Below are positions 17,441 through 25,665 of a stretch of 64,000 nt of DNA, in pieces. Source of the DNA: Nitrospirota bacterium (lineage in GTDB: Bacteria > Nitrospirota > Leptospirillia > Leptospirillales > Leptospirillaceae); the NCBI GenBank assembly GCA_021801345.1, contig JAJYYA010000024.1:105612-169611 (forward strand), written 5' to 3'. The stretch's first letter is position 1. Each line of letters begins with the position of its first letter. Below the pieces are notes generated by a model. It ran no database searches. It saw only the letters and a list, made by a program, of their open reading frames with translations, and was not told the DNA's origin. A program made the translations under genes and the position numbers.

Positions 17441-17853
17441 GCTTCGATCCCTACTCATCGCATTCTTTCTCGTCAGTGGCCCAAGCTCGAGCCACGGCGC
17501 GTCATCAGACGACGCGACACCGCGTGACATGTCACACCCATGCCGTCCCGTCGAGTCTCCTCAGCAGTCCCGCCAGTATTCGGACGACCACCGAAGAGAG
17601 GGGGGAAGGACCGGAGGTTTTGAGGAGTCAAGGATCCGGTTTGAAAATCCTGCTCCTTGACTGACGTCATTCCGTAGGATGCTCCAAAAGCCACTACTCA
17701 TCGATCATGCGTTCCGCTCAAGGCGGATCATCCCCCCTGTTACTGGGATTCGCCCCATCCCAAAGGCCCTCTCTCCCCAGGTTTTTCGAGGCTGGCCCCC
17801 CCCTCCGATCGGGGTATGATGACAACGTCCCACTCTTTCGGCAGGAGGTTCAG
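17441..17853. other. No gene seen; contains a short hairpin
   Basis: No supported reading frame. GTCAAGGA at 17627-17634 pairs with TCCTTGAC at 17654-17661. A TATGAT hexamer at 17815-17820 could be a -10 box for the Uma2 pseudogene that follows, but I see no good -35. Otherwise unremarkable DNA within the decayed element. Confidence 0.35.
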
Positions 17854-18416
17854 ATGAGAACGGTCAGTCTCAAAGAATGGACTTACGAGGAGTTCATGTC
17901 CCTCCCGGAAAGGGGTTCCTTTCGCTACGAGATCATCGATGGAGAACTTGTCATGCCCCCTTCCCCCCTCCCAGACATCAAGAAATTTCCGGAAATCTCT
18001 TCAGGATCATCAGCAGTTTCCTGTATCTCAATCCCTTCGGAAAGTTTTTCTCCGCTCCCTGCGACGTGGTTTTCTCCAAAGATCCGATCTTGGTCGTCGT
18101 TCCGGATCTGGTCTTTGTCTCGAAGGAGCATTTGTCGATCATTGGCGAGAAGAATATCCAGGGCGTTCCGGACATGACCATAGAGATCCTGTCCCCTTCG
18201 ACGACAACGGGCGACCGCCGGGTGAAGTTCTCCCTCTACGAGCGCTTTGGAGTTCCCGAGTCCTGGATCGTCGATCCGGAGACGGAAACCGTCCAGGTCT
18301 TCCGGCTTGTCGAGGGGCATTATCCGGCTCCGCTGTAATACGGCAAGAGCGATCATCTCGGCCCCCCCCTTTTCCCCGGGCTGTCGATTCCCGTCTCCGA
18401 CGTGTTTCCTTCCTGA
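17854..18416 (+). pseudogene. Uma2-family (DUF820) putative nuclease, broken
   Basis: The start is good: AGGAGG is followed by ATG at 17854, encoding MRTVSLKEWTYEEFMSLPER and FRYEIIDGELVMPPSP. Homology then jumps frame near 17975 and continues with DVVFSKDPILVVVPDLVFVS, then DMTIEILSPSTTTGDRRVKF and YERFGVPESWIVDPETETVQ. These are Uma2 hallmarks: a PD-(D/E)XK-like core with the PDL and (E)xLSP segments. A TAA at 18336-18338 cuts the new frame, yet typical family sequence (PLFPGLSIPVSDVFPS) continues to the TGA at 18414-18416. So there is one frameshift and one nonsense change. The family is widespread, often on mobile DNA, with unclear function. Confidence 0.8.
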
Positions 18417-18605
18417 AGTACCCGTTTTCCCGCCTTGAGGCCCGCACCGATCTGTGCGAGAAGGGGCGTCTGTGAAGAAACGGATCCCGATGGGCAGGAC
18501 CGTGTCACCTCTCTCCCCCACCGGAACGACTCCAGCATCATCCCGGAGGAGAGCGCACAGGCGTTCAGCGGCTCTCGATGGAGGGAAAAAGACTGATCCG
18601 ATCCT

Positions 18606-18650
18606 TCAAAAAAATGAGAGAAGTTTCAGAACAAGCGGATCGAGCGCCGA
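18606..18650 (+). repeat. Direct repeat copy 2: hemW 3' end, candidate attachment site
   Basis: Partner of 16567-16611, 42 of 45 bases identical. Here the repeat is the real 3' end of hemW on the minus strand. With copy 1 it brackets about 2.0 kb containing the integrase remnant, the DUF1640-like gene and the Uma2 pseudogene. Confidence 0.7.
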
Positions 18651-19760
18651 GAGACCCTCGTCGTTCAAAACCAGCCGCTTTTCGTTCGTACGAATTCTGT
18701 CGACAACTCCAGAGCGTACGAATTCAGAGAGGATACATTCGTACGATAGTAATCCGACCCTTTCAATGAGCCATGGGATAGAGATCCCGGAGGATGTTCG
18801 AAGGTTCCCGTAGAGGGTTTCCACATCGTACGATTCCTGGGAAAGCTCCTCTAAAAATTCGTACGGACTTTCTCCGGCCTCGCTCATTCGTACGTAATCG
18901 CTCATCGACCGTACGTTCTCGCGACGGGATCGCCCTCTTCGCTGGTGCGCTCCCGGCCCGAGCCCCAGATAGTCCCCCCCCTGCCAGACGTGGAGATTGT
19001 GTCGACACCGGCTCGACTCATCTCGGGAAAAGTTCGCGACCTCGTAGCGTTCCCAGCCGAGGGAGGAAAGCCCCCTGCACGCGGCGACCCATTCTTCGGC
19101 CGCCGCCTCTTCGAGCCCTTCGGGAGCTCTGCCCTGTTTTTTGTGCAGGGCCTTTGTCGTATGCTCCTCGATGACGAGAGGATAGAGGGAGAGATGGTCG
19201 AGCCCCCCCTCGCCAAGCGCCCGCGCCATCATGAGGAATCTCTCCGCCCGCCAATTTTCCCCTCCGACGATGAAGTCCATCGAAAGGGAGGTCCCCGGAA
19301 GCTCTTTTTGAAGACGGTCGAGAAGGGACGGAGGGTCAAAAAAAGCGCCTCTCCGTCCCAGCATCGGGAGATCCTCCGGCGTCATCCCCTCCATTCCCAA
19401 AGAGAGCCTGAGGCCGGGAAGAGTGCGAAGGATGGCCAGTTTTTCCCGATCGAGATCCTCCGGCCGGCTCTCGATCGTCACCTCCCTCCCCCCGCTCTCC
19501 GAAAGAAACGGCCGGAGGATCTCCAGGAGCCGCCGAAAGTCCTCCGGCGAAAGACCCGTGGGGGATCCCCCGCCGATATAAAGGGAGACGGGCGACTGGC
19601 CTGGCGGAAGGGGAAGAAGCCGCCGGACCTCCATTGAGAGCGCCTCGAGATAGCGGGGGATGAGGGCTGTCGAGACGGATACGGGGATGGCGCAATAGTC
19701 GCAGCGGTCCGGACAAAAGGGAACTTGCACGTAGACGGCGACCCCCTTGCGATCCTCCAT
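18606..19760 (-). CDS. hemW: HemW-like radical SAM protein (heme chaperone family)
   Basis: 384 residues; ATG at 19760 behind GAGGGGAGG. The radical SAM cluster is FCPDRCDYCAI (C-x3-C-x2-C, residues 15-22). The SAM-binding glycine segment is LYIGGGSPTGL. HemW features follow: HLSLYPLVIEE, SSLGWERYEVANFSRD, RHNLHVWQGGDYLGLGPGAH, and a C-terminal winged-helix part. The family was long called anaerobic coproporphyrinogen oxidase-like, but HemW delivers heme and lacks the extra cysteine needed for that reaction. The 3' 45 bases are duplicated at 16567. The 3' third is packed with CGTACG palindromes. Alone on its strand here, so probably monocistronic. Confidence 0.85.
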   Translation of the reverse strand: MEDRKGVAVYVQVPFCPDRCDYCAIPVSVSTALIPRYLEALSMEVRRLLPLPPGQSPVSLYIGGGSPTGLSPEDFRRLLEILRPFLSESGGREVTIESRPEDLDREKLAILRTLPGLRLSLGMEGMTPEDLPMLGRRGAFFDPPSLLDRLQKELPGTSLSMDFIVGGENWRAERFLMMARALGEGGLDHLSLYPLVIEEHTTKALHKKQGRAPEGLEEAAAEEWVAACRGLSSLGWERYEVANFSRDESSRCRHNLHVWQGGDYLGLGPGAHQRRGRSRRENVRSMSDYVRMSEAGESPYEFLEELSQESYDVETLYGNLRTSSGISIPWLIERVGLLSYECILSEFVRSGVVDRIRTNEKRLVLNDEGLSALDPLVLKLLSFF

Positions 19761-20154
19761 TTTTTCCTCCCCTCTTCGTTTCGTACGATTTGTCGGGCGT
19801 TCCTTCTTCCTCCCTCTACTCTACCCTTCTTTTTTCTCCCCTTCCACAAGGAAATGAACGGGCTTTAAAACCCAAGGGAAGCCTCTGCCTTTTGAGTGAA
19901 TTCTTAAGGATAATGAGGTGAGATTTAGTGTATGTTTTAATTGTTAAATATTTTATATTAAAGTTAAAATAGAAAAAAGCTTAAGAAAGGATTCAAGTTT
20001 ATATAAGACATTTTAAATAAGGGGTATTTATTATGTCGTTTATTGAATAAAGATGTTGAAATCGGAGTCCGTATGCTAGAATGTGGTCGTTTGAACGAGC
20101 GATTTACGGCCAAATAAATAGCATGGCGTACGATTTTGTGGGGAGAGTGCCGAG
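19761..20154. other. AT-rich intergenic region
   Basis: About 19860-20060 is strikingly AT-rich compared with its flanks, with runs such as TTTTAATTGTTAAATATTTT. No reading frame is supported. It lies between two divergent genes (hemW leftward, the coiled-coil gene rightward) and probably contains both promoters. CGTACG occurs at 19782 and 20127. Confidence 0.6.
20056..20082 (+). promoter_or_regulatory. Extended -10 promoter
   Basis: TATGCTAGAAT contains an extended -10 (TGC-TAGAAT, hexamer at 20077-20082). TTGAAA at 20056-20061 could be a -35 with a short 15-base spacer. It is 73 bases ahead of the GTG start at 20155. The same GCTAGAAT core recurs upstream of other genes in this window. Confidence 0.5.
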
Positions 20155-20703
20155 GTGGACTACGCCGGACAGGTTCGGAAATTTATTGCCGAATCGAAGG
20201 AGGAGCTGGGACGGCTCGAGGAGGAGATCGACCGGATCCGGGAGGTTGTCGCGCGCCTTGAACGATTCCTTCAGGGAAGAGAGATCGGGGAGAGACCGAA
20301 CCTGTGGGGGGACCCCCCTTTAAAGGAAGAGACTCCCCTTCCCACCTCGCGACCTTCTGTTTTCTCCCCCGAAGGCCCCTTGCCGCAGTCTGCCTCGCCC
20401 CCCTTCTCCCCTTCCCTGCCGGATCCGGCTTCGACTGAAACCCTTTTGAGAGACAATGCCGAGGGGGGCGGGGAGCCCAAAGCGGTCTTCCGGCCGGTGG
20501 GCGAGGTCGCAGAGGAGATGTTGCAGCGGCACCCCGGCGGGATGAGTCTCGACGAACTTTACCAGGCGATGAAGGATTTTTCCGAGATCGCCCCCTCCCG
20601 GGACCTCAAGAATGCGATCCGGGTCGCACTCATCCGGCGACGGCCGCAGGTCGTCTCCCCTCGCCGGGGATGGTTTCGGTGGGAGGGGAAAGGCGAGGGA
20701 TAG
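20155..20703 (+). CDS. Coiled-coil protein with HARE-HTH-like C-terminal domain
   Basis: 182 residues, GTG start at 20155 behind GGGGAGAG. Residues ~8-40 form a charged coiled coil (ESKEELGRLEEEIDRIREVV). A Pro/Ser-rich linker follows. The last ~65 residues (AEEMLQRHPGGMSLDELYQA, then LKNAIRVALIRRRPQVVSPR and GWFRW) have the layout of HARE-HTH/winged-helix domains: a helix, 'hpGGxslxELyxAm', a second helix and a closing beta hairpin with 'F.' or 'W.' aromatic end. A DNA-binding or protein-scaffold role is inferred from fold style only. It precedes a nucleotidyltransferase-HEPN gene on the opposite strand and the type IV secretion operon. Confidence 0.6.
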   Translation: MDYAGQVRKFIAESKEELGRLEEEIDRIREVVARLERFLQGREIGERPNLWGDPPLKEETPLPTSRPSVFSPEGPLPQSASPPFSPSLPDPASTETLLRDNAEGGGEPKAVFRPVGEVAEEMLQRHPGGMSLDELYQAMKDFSEIAPSRDLKNAIRVALIRRRPQVVSPRRGWFRWEGKGEG

Positions 20704-20838
20704 AGAAGGAGGATGGGGGGCTCCCCTCCCCCTTCCCCGAAAGGAGATTGGAGGCGGGAGAAATGCGGGCAATACCGTTGCTGGAAGTTCCGGGATGGTC
20801 GCCGCACCTCGGTCTTTTTTCTTAAAGTGCCTTTTGGG

Positions 20839-21609
20839 CTACCCGACCTTTGACTCAAGACTGTCGGCCAGATCTTTTGCGATAGAAAGATGCGGTTCGA
20901 TGTCGTCTCTGGTCAGGGGGGGTGTTTCCTCTTTCGGATAGCGGTAGGTATCGTAGAACTTAGTGATCATTTTACAGGTATGTTTAAAGTCATCACGATC
21001 GAATGACGGGTCGAACCTGATGGCGTCGGCCAACAGTTCTTCCAGGTTGTGGGTTTTTAGAAGCTCCCATCCCTGGTGGACAAGGTATCCCTTGAGAGTT
21101 CGCTCAAGTCCTTGCTGAAGATGTTCGGCGACGATCTCCGGATCCTCCCCCGCCCCCCAGAGAGTGTCGGAGGAGCGAAGGTGTTTTTTGGCATGGTCAA
21201 ACCATTCGCGGGCGATGCGAGAGTCCTGCGGTTTCGTCATCACCCTCTCCGGCGCGGGAAGATTTTCCTGACCATAGAGGACCCTTCCTTTTCGCACAAT
21301 TCTTCCCAGAAAAGGATCCCCCATCGAAAGCCGCCGGACAAGCTCTTCTGGCGTGACCACAACGAAGTCAAAAAGGTCCCTGGAAATCGGAAGACTTCCC
21401 AGGAACCTGAACACCTCTTCCTTACGGTCATACGACCAGTTTTTTTTCGTTCGACGAACCACGAGAAGGTCGAGATCGCTGTCATCGTCCGGGTCTCCCC
21501 AGACTCTCGACCCGTACATGACGACGGCGGTCGGATGGCATGAGGAGACCAGACGATCTGTGAATTCCCGAAGTCCGTCTTCGAATTCGACCCGTGAAAG
21601 GGTGCGCAT
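20839..21609 (-). CDS. Fused nucleotidyltransferase (MNT) and HEPN protein
   Basis: 256 residues. The N-terminal half is a minimal nucleotidyltransferase: VVMYGSRVWGDPDDDSDLDL with the G-S-x10-D-x-D active-site pattern near residues 33-51. The C-terminal half, from about SRIAREWFDHAKKHLRSSDT, is a HEPN helical domain of the nucleotidyltransferase-substrate-binding type, ending in a long acidic helix. In two-gene systems MNT modifies and silences the HEPN ribonuclease toxin; here both are in one chain. The C-terminal domain lacks an obvious R-x4-6-H motif, so toxin activity is doubtful. It could instead be a self-contained modifying enzyme. Located just downstream of the secretion operon on the same strand. 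Confidence 0.8.
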   Translation of the reverse strand: MRTLSRVEFEDGLREFTDRLVSSCHPTAVVMYGSRVWGDPDDDSDLDLLVVRRTKKNWSYDRKEEVFRFLGSLPISRDLFDFVVVTPEELVRRLSMGDPFLGRIVRKGRVLYGQENLPAPERVMTKPQDSRIAREWFDHAKKHLRSSDTLWGAGEDPEIVAEHLQQGLERTLKGYLVHQGWELLKTHNLEELLADAIRFDPSFDRDDFKHTCKMITKFYDTYRYPKEETPPLTRDDIEPHLSIAKDLADSLESKVG

Positions 21610-21872
21610 GAATCGTCCCCTGGAAAAGTGGCCCCTGAAGCTCTCTGAAACCCGTCCCGATTCTCCCCTCCATTTCTGGGGTTGCCGATGATTCTACCAT
21701 ACCCTCTCGGCAACTGCTTACTGACATAAGACTTTCTCATCCAAAAGCCGAGGTGCGAGACTTTCTGCCCTCGCCGGAATGATGACTGTGAGCGCCTCCC
21801 CTGAGAGAGATGAGCGATTCTTCTCTGGCCGCCTCCACAAAACCCCCTTTTGCACGGGATCGCTCCCGGAGT

Positions 21873-22775
21873 CTAAAGCGTCCCCGCAAGGATCCGGCGA
21901 ATCGTCCGAATCTCGGGAGGGTAGGTCCAGAGGACGGGAAGCAGGCCCGAAATATGGGAGGGAGCGACCTCGGCCGCCCCCTCGTAGAGGGCCACCGCCC
22001 GCAGGATCTTGAGCACCATCTTCCAGCGTCTGTCGGAAAGGGCGATGCCTTCCCGTCCGAGCCGGTAGCGAAGATCCCAGAGCGCCTCAAAGACGCCGGA
22101 GGCAAGAGGAACCCGGGGGAGCACATGGCGTTGGAGACGTCGGAAGTCCTCCGGGGAAAATCCCCCCTCCCCTTCCTTTGACGCTGTCGTGACGGGAGCG
22201 CTTTCGAGGAGATCCACAAAGGAGCCGAACCTTCTGACCGGCTCGACCAGAGAGCGCAGGGCGAACCGGTCGAAGAAGGCCTCGAGGTGGTCCCCCTGGG
22301 AGGGGTGGGTGTTGCTTGCGGCAAAGAGGGAGAGCAGGGCCGCCGGGCGAGGGGCCGGGTCGTGCCATATCCGCTCGTTCATGAAGCCGAGCAAGGTCAG
22401 AAGAAGCGACTTGGGGGCCCGAAGAACCTCGTCGAGAAAGACGAGGGATCCGTCGGCGATCCCCACCGGAGAAAGCGGGGAGGAGGAGAGGGACGCCCTG
22501 TCGCTTTCCATGTGGAGGAGGCGCTCGTAGTAGGAAAGGCCGGAGAACCGTTCGGCCGCAAGGCGGATGAGAAGACTTTTTCCCGTCCCGGGAGGACCCA
22601 CCAGATAAAGATGCTCCCCGGAAAGAAGGGAAAGAACCACCGCCCGGACCACCTCCTCCCGCTCCGAAAGAATCCCGTTCAGATCCCCTTCAAGCTTTTT
22701 CAGCGCCTCCACGATCCCGTCCGACTGCAAAACATGGCCGGACCCGCAAGAAGCTGTCCCCTCCTCGATCCTCAT
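21873..22775 (-). CDS. MoxR/RavA-type AAA+ ATPase at the end of the type IV secretion operon
   Basis: 300 residues from the ATG at 22775. The start overlaps the virB10 stop (ATGA), so translation is coupled; the longer open frame running upstream is only a shadow. Walker A is GPPGTGKS (60-67), Walker B LVFLDEV (111-117), and the MoxR-type segments are LLTLLGFMNER and AASNTHPSQGDHLEAFFDRF, with the sensor-1 Asn. A lid domain follows (SDRRWKMVLKILRAVALYEG). MoxR ATPases usually assist metal insertion or complex assembly with a VWA partner; none is nearby. Position suggests it powers or assembles the secretion apparatus, perhaps in place of VirB11, which is absent here. That role is inference. 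Confidence 0.8.
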   Translation of the reverse strand: MRIEEGTASCGSGHVLQSDGIVEALKKLEGDLNGILSEREEVVRAVVLSLLSGEHLYLVGPPGTGKSLLIRLAAERFSGLSYYERLLHMESDRASLSSSPLSPVGIADGSLVFLDEVLRAPKSLLLTLLGFMNERIWHDPAPRPAALLSLFAASNTHPSQGDHLEAFFDRFALRSLVEPVRRFGSFVDLLESAPVTTASKEGEGGFSPEDFRRLQRHVLPRVPLASGVFEALWDLRYRLGREGIALSDRRWKMVLKILRAVALYEGAAEVAPSHISGLLPVLWTYPPEIRTIRRILAGTL

Positions 22776-23770
22776 CTCTCCCCCGCCCCGTCCAGCACGG
22801 GAAAGGACTCCATGACCATGATCGAAAATCGGGTCCCCCGGGCGAGCCGGTAGGTCGTCCGGTTGACCGGAGAGGGGATCTGGCTTCCCGCCACGGCCAT
22901 GGCGTTGCCGCCGGCCTGCATCGCCATGAGGTCGCCCACATTGTTGCCCGACCAGCCCATGGTGTCGATCGCCTCCCCTCCCAGCATCATACTGTTCTGG
23001 GCCATCGAGCGGCCGATGTTCCCTCCTTCGTGCCGGTCGACCGGCACAGGAACCCCCTCTCTCCCTCCGGAGAGAGCAAATCCCGTAGTATGGGCCTCGA
23101 GACCTCCGGGGTAGAGGACCCGCGTAAATCGGATCCGGAGGCGCGACCCCGCGAGACTTTCGGGATAGCCCAACACCTTCGTTCCCGGAGGAAGGTGAAG
23201 GGCGGCAAGGGATCGGCCGCTCACGCGCACCATGACGGGCATCTGGGCTCCCGGCCCGGAGACGGTCTTGAGAGCGATGACGGCCATCTCGCTTCCAGCG
23301 GCGACCCGTCGGGAGGAGGAGCCCGAAGGTGGCGAGCCTCCTGCGGCGCGACGGACCGCCTCGGCACGGCGGGCAAGGCCCGCCGGCTCCCCCGTCTTGC
23401 CCAGAACGCTTTGGAGCGCAGACAGGACGAGCGGAGCACCCGGCCCCTCGAGACCGCTTCCCGGGTTTTCGGAACCTCCTCCTGCGGGCCCCTGCCCGTC
23501 GAGATAGACGGTACTCCGCGTGTCGAGCGGATGCCGCTCCGGCTCGCGGCTTCCCGGAAGGAGGGAGGGAGAGGAAAATGTGCGACGGGGGGGCTCCGGT
23601 GCCGGAAGGCGTGGTGCGGCCAGATCGTTCCATGCGGACGCCCGACCGGAGACGGAAGAGGATCCGGACCACCCGTCCCCCTCCCCCGCTCCGGGATGGC
23701 TTACCTTGAAGACGAGATAAAGGAGGAGGCCCACGACGGCCGTTCCTCCGAGAAAAAGCCAGCGATTCAC
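22772..23770 (-). CDS. virB10: VirB10/TrbI-like type IV secretion channel protein
   Basis: 332 residues. A short cytoplasmic start and one membrane span (LFLGGTAVVGLLLYLVFKVS) precede a Pro/Ser/Arg-rich periplasmic linker of ~130 residues. The C-terminal beta-barrel domain has family features: MPVMVRVSG, PPGTKVLGY, RLRIRFTRVLYPGG, and a helical antenna region around GNNVGDLMAMQAGGNAMAVA, then PVNRTTYRLARGTRFSIMV. VirB10 spans both membranes and passes energy from inner-membrane ATPases to the outer-membrane pore. It overlaps virB9 by 4 bases on one side and the MoxR gene by 4 on the other. Confidence 0.82.
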   Translation of the reverse strand: MNRWLFLGGTAVVGLLLYLVFKVSHPGAGEGDGWSGSSSVSGRASAWNDLAAPRLPAPEPPRRTFSSPSLLPGSREPERHPLDTRSTVYLDGQGPAGGGSENPGSGLEGPGAPLVLSALQSVLGKTGEPAGLARRAEAVRRAAGGSPPSGSSSRRVAAGSEMAVIALKTVSGPGAQMPVMVRVSGRSLAALHLPPGTKVLGYPESLAGSRLRIRFTRVLYPGGLEAHTTGFALSGGREGVPVPVDRHEGGNIGRSMAQNSMMLGGEAIDTMGWSGNNVGDLMAMQAGGNAMAVAGSQIPSPVNRTTYRLARGTRFSIMVMESFPVLDGAGER

Positions 23771-24939
23771 CTTTTGTCCCCTCTCTTTTCAAGTCGAAAG
23801 ACCCTGCGGCCCCCCTCGCCGCCATCGACCCTGATTTCGGCCAGGTAGCCGTCCCGCGCCGATTTGAGCGGAGGAGGGTCGGCCGGAAGGAGGATCCTTT
23901 TCTTTCCCTGGGCCGGAACCGTCAGATGGTAGCTCCGGCTGTAATCCTGCCCCTCCTGGTAGTTGCGTCGGCCTTCCCAGAAAAGGGAAGTGCGGAAGGA
24001 CCGGAGTCGAACATCCTCGAGGACGGCGGGACGGTCCGTGCCATTCTTGATCTCGAAAAGAGCATAGGAGACGCTGTCCAAAGAGGAAAATCCAAGAAAA
24101 TTGGCTGCGATTCCCGCCTTTTCCTCGCTGACCCCCACGGGAACGGAAGGACCCGCCTCCCGAAGCGTGTCGATGGCCCTTTTTCGAAGATCGACCTTCT
24201 CCTTGACGGCCAGATCGTCTTCCATCTTTTTCCGCAGCGGGTTCAGATTGACGACCGTCTCGCTTTGCGGAAGGTAAAAGGTGAGGAGGTCGTCCTCCTC
24301 GCCCTCCCCCACAACCCTGAGACGGAAGGCAAACTGGCGATGAAGCGTATAGACGATCATATTGGTGGTGGTCTCCCTGTCCCAGGTAATAGGCTTGATC
24401 TTGACGCGGGTCCCGAAGACCTCCGCCATGAAAAGCTTCGAGTCTCCGAGATAGACCTCCCGGGCCTCCTCCGGAAGATCGATGAGGGTGACATGCGAAA
24501 CGGCTGTCCGGATCGTATAGACATGATCGGGGTCGTAGACCATCGTGCGGATCCCGGAATGTTTTTTTCTGTGCGGACGGGCAAGCGCCCTTCGCCGAAC
24601 CTCCCGGGCGACGCCCGCCCGGATTTTCTCGGGACTGAAGGCGAGCTCGGGGTCGGAGATCGACGAAGGCGCCGGGATCGAGGCCGTACGCTGTTCCCGC
24701 GGCGGGATTGCCGGGGGCGGAGGAGGAGCGGAACTCCCGCTTGCCGAAAGAGGAGCCGGAGGAAGGGAGACCGCTTCCGGCAGAGCTCCCGGAGCGGCAG
24801 ACTCTCCTTTGGAGGGCGTGGCTCTTTCCTCTGGCGGATGATGGCGGTCGGAGGAGGAGCGGGCATCGATCAAGACGAGAACCGGGAGAAGAATCACCAG
24901 GACCGCCACCCCGAATCCGCTCCAGAATGTCCGGTTCAA
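23767..24939 (-). CDS. virB9: VirB9/TrbG-like outer-membrane complex protein
   Basis: 390 residues, longer than a typical VirB9 (~290). The N-terminus is a membrane span or uncleaved signal (FGVAVLVILLPVLVLI), then a long Pro/Ala/Ser-rich stretch. From about residue 135 the CagX/VirB9 pattern appears: VYTIRTAVSHVTLIDLPEEA, VYLGDSKLFMAEVFGTRVKI, and KPITWDRETTTNMIVYTLHR, with the usual strand-rich N-domain. The C-terminal domain carries a pairs-of-strands pattern (SYALFEIKNGTDRPAVLEDV). It would join VirB10 and a lipoprotein in the outer-membrane core; no VirB7 gene is visible. Overlaps virB8 by 4 bases. Confidence 0.78.
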   Translation of the reverse strand: MNRTFWSGFGVAVLVILLPVLVLIDARSSSDRHHPPEERATPSKGESAAPGALPEAVSLPPAPLSASGSSAPPPPPAIPPREQRTASIPAPSSISDPELAFSPEKIRAGVAREVRRRALARPHRKKHSGIRTMVYDPDHVYTIRTAVSHVTLIDLPEEAREVYLGDSKLFMAEVFGTRVKIKPITWDRETTTNMIVYTLHRQFAFRLRVVGEGEEDDLLTFYLPQSETVVNLNPLRKKMEDDLAVKEKVDLRKRAIDTLREAGPSVPVGVSEEKAGIAANFLGFSSLDSVSYALFEIKNGTDRPAVLEDVRLRSFRTSLFWEGRRNYQEGQDYSRSYHLTVPAQGKKRILLPADPPPLKSARDGYLAEIRVDGGEGGRRVFRLEKRGDKR

Positions 24940-25655
24940 GGGGCCATGCCTCCTGCCGAACTCGCCTGCGCCTGGGAGGGAGGAGCCTCCTCCTGGTAGC
25001 GGGAGACCCAGAGACCGTAAGGATTGCCCGGAGTCGGCGTTCCCCGGGAGAGAATGAGGCGGGCCGAAAATCCCTTGACGCTCCCGGCGCTGCTTCCGGG
25101 GCCGTAGGTCGTCCGGGCCCCGGATACCTCGACCGACCAGATCCCCCGTCGAACCGGATGCATCGAAAACCGCTCGACTGAGAGGATCGTATGGATTTTG
25201 GCCCGGGAGACGCTTTGGACTAGGTTCTGGGTCTCGATCGCCCGCTTCATCTGGAGTCGAAGGTCGGGCGTCATGACGGCCAGAGCCTTCCCGATCCGAT
25301 AGGAGATCTCGAAGGAGTCGTAAGCGGTGAGGTTCGTCAGGAAGTCCTGCACGAAGGTGCGGGAGATCCGTTCGAGATTCTTCCGGAAGACCCCGTCTGA
25401 GAGAGGGGTCAACACCTGCATGTGCCCGTCGGAGGAAAGGCCGACGACAAGTGAGCGGTCCCCCGAGAGAAGCACGATCGCCGCAGTGTTGACGACCGTC
25501 AGGACCAGGAGTGTCCCCAGAAGCCTTTTGACTCCCCGGAACCCTCCGACAATCTCCTCCCGGCTTCCGTAGACGGAAGGAGCGGTCCAGAGGGGGGACT
25601 CCCCCTCTTCTTCCCCCAAAAACTCCCCCGCCTCTTCTGTCTGGGTTTTTAACAT
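24936..25655 (-). CDS. virB8: VirB8/TraE-like inner-membrane protein
   Basis: 239 residues with a single transmembrane helix (LLGTLLVLTVVNTAAIVLLS, about 45-65) and a periplasmic NTF2-like domain. The order of elements fits VirB8/TraE/TrbF: a cytoplasmic acidic head, the helix, a strand with LVVGLSSDGHMQVLTPLSDG, helices RISRTFVQDFLTNLTAYDSF, and strands KIHTILSVERFSMHPVRRGI. It bridges inner- and outer-membrane parts of the channel. It lies 10 bases downstream of virB6 and overlaps virB9. Confidence 0.75.
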   Translation of the reverse strand: MLKTQTEEAGEFLGEEEGESPLWTAPSVYGSREEIVGGFRGVKRLLGTLLVLTVVNTAAIVLLSGDRSLVVGLSSDGHMQVLTPLSDGVFRKNLERISRTFVQDFLTNLTAYDSFEISYRIGKALAVMTPDLRLQMKRAIETQNLVQSVSRAKIHTILSVERFSMHPVRRGIWSVEVSGARTTYGPGSSAGSVKGFSARLILSRGTPTPGNPYGLWVSRYQEEAPPSQAQASSAGGMAP

Positions 25656-25665
25656 CTACGACTCC

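Noticed and set aside
22776..23825. Upstream extension of the MoxR frame to 650 codons
   Set aside because: The extension is out-of-frame overlap with virB10. The MoxR domain and a coupled ATG begin at 22775.
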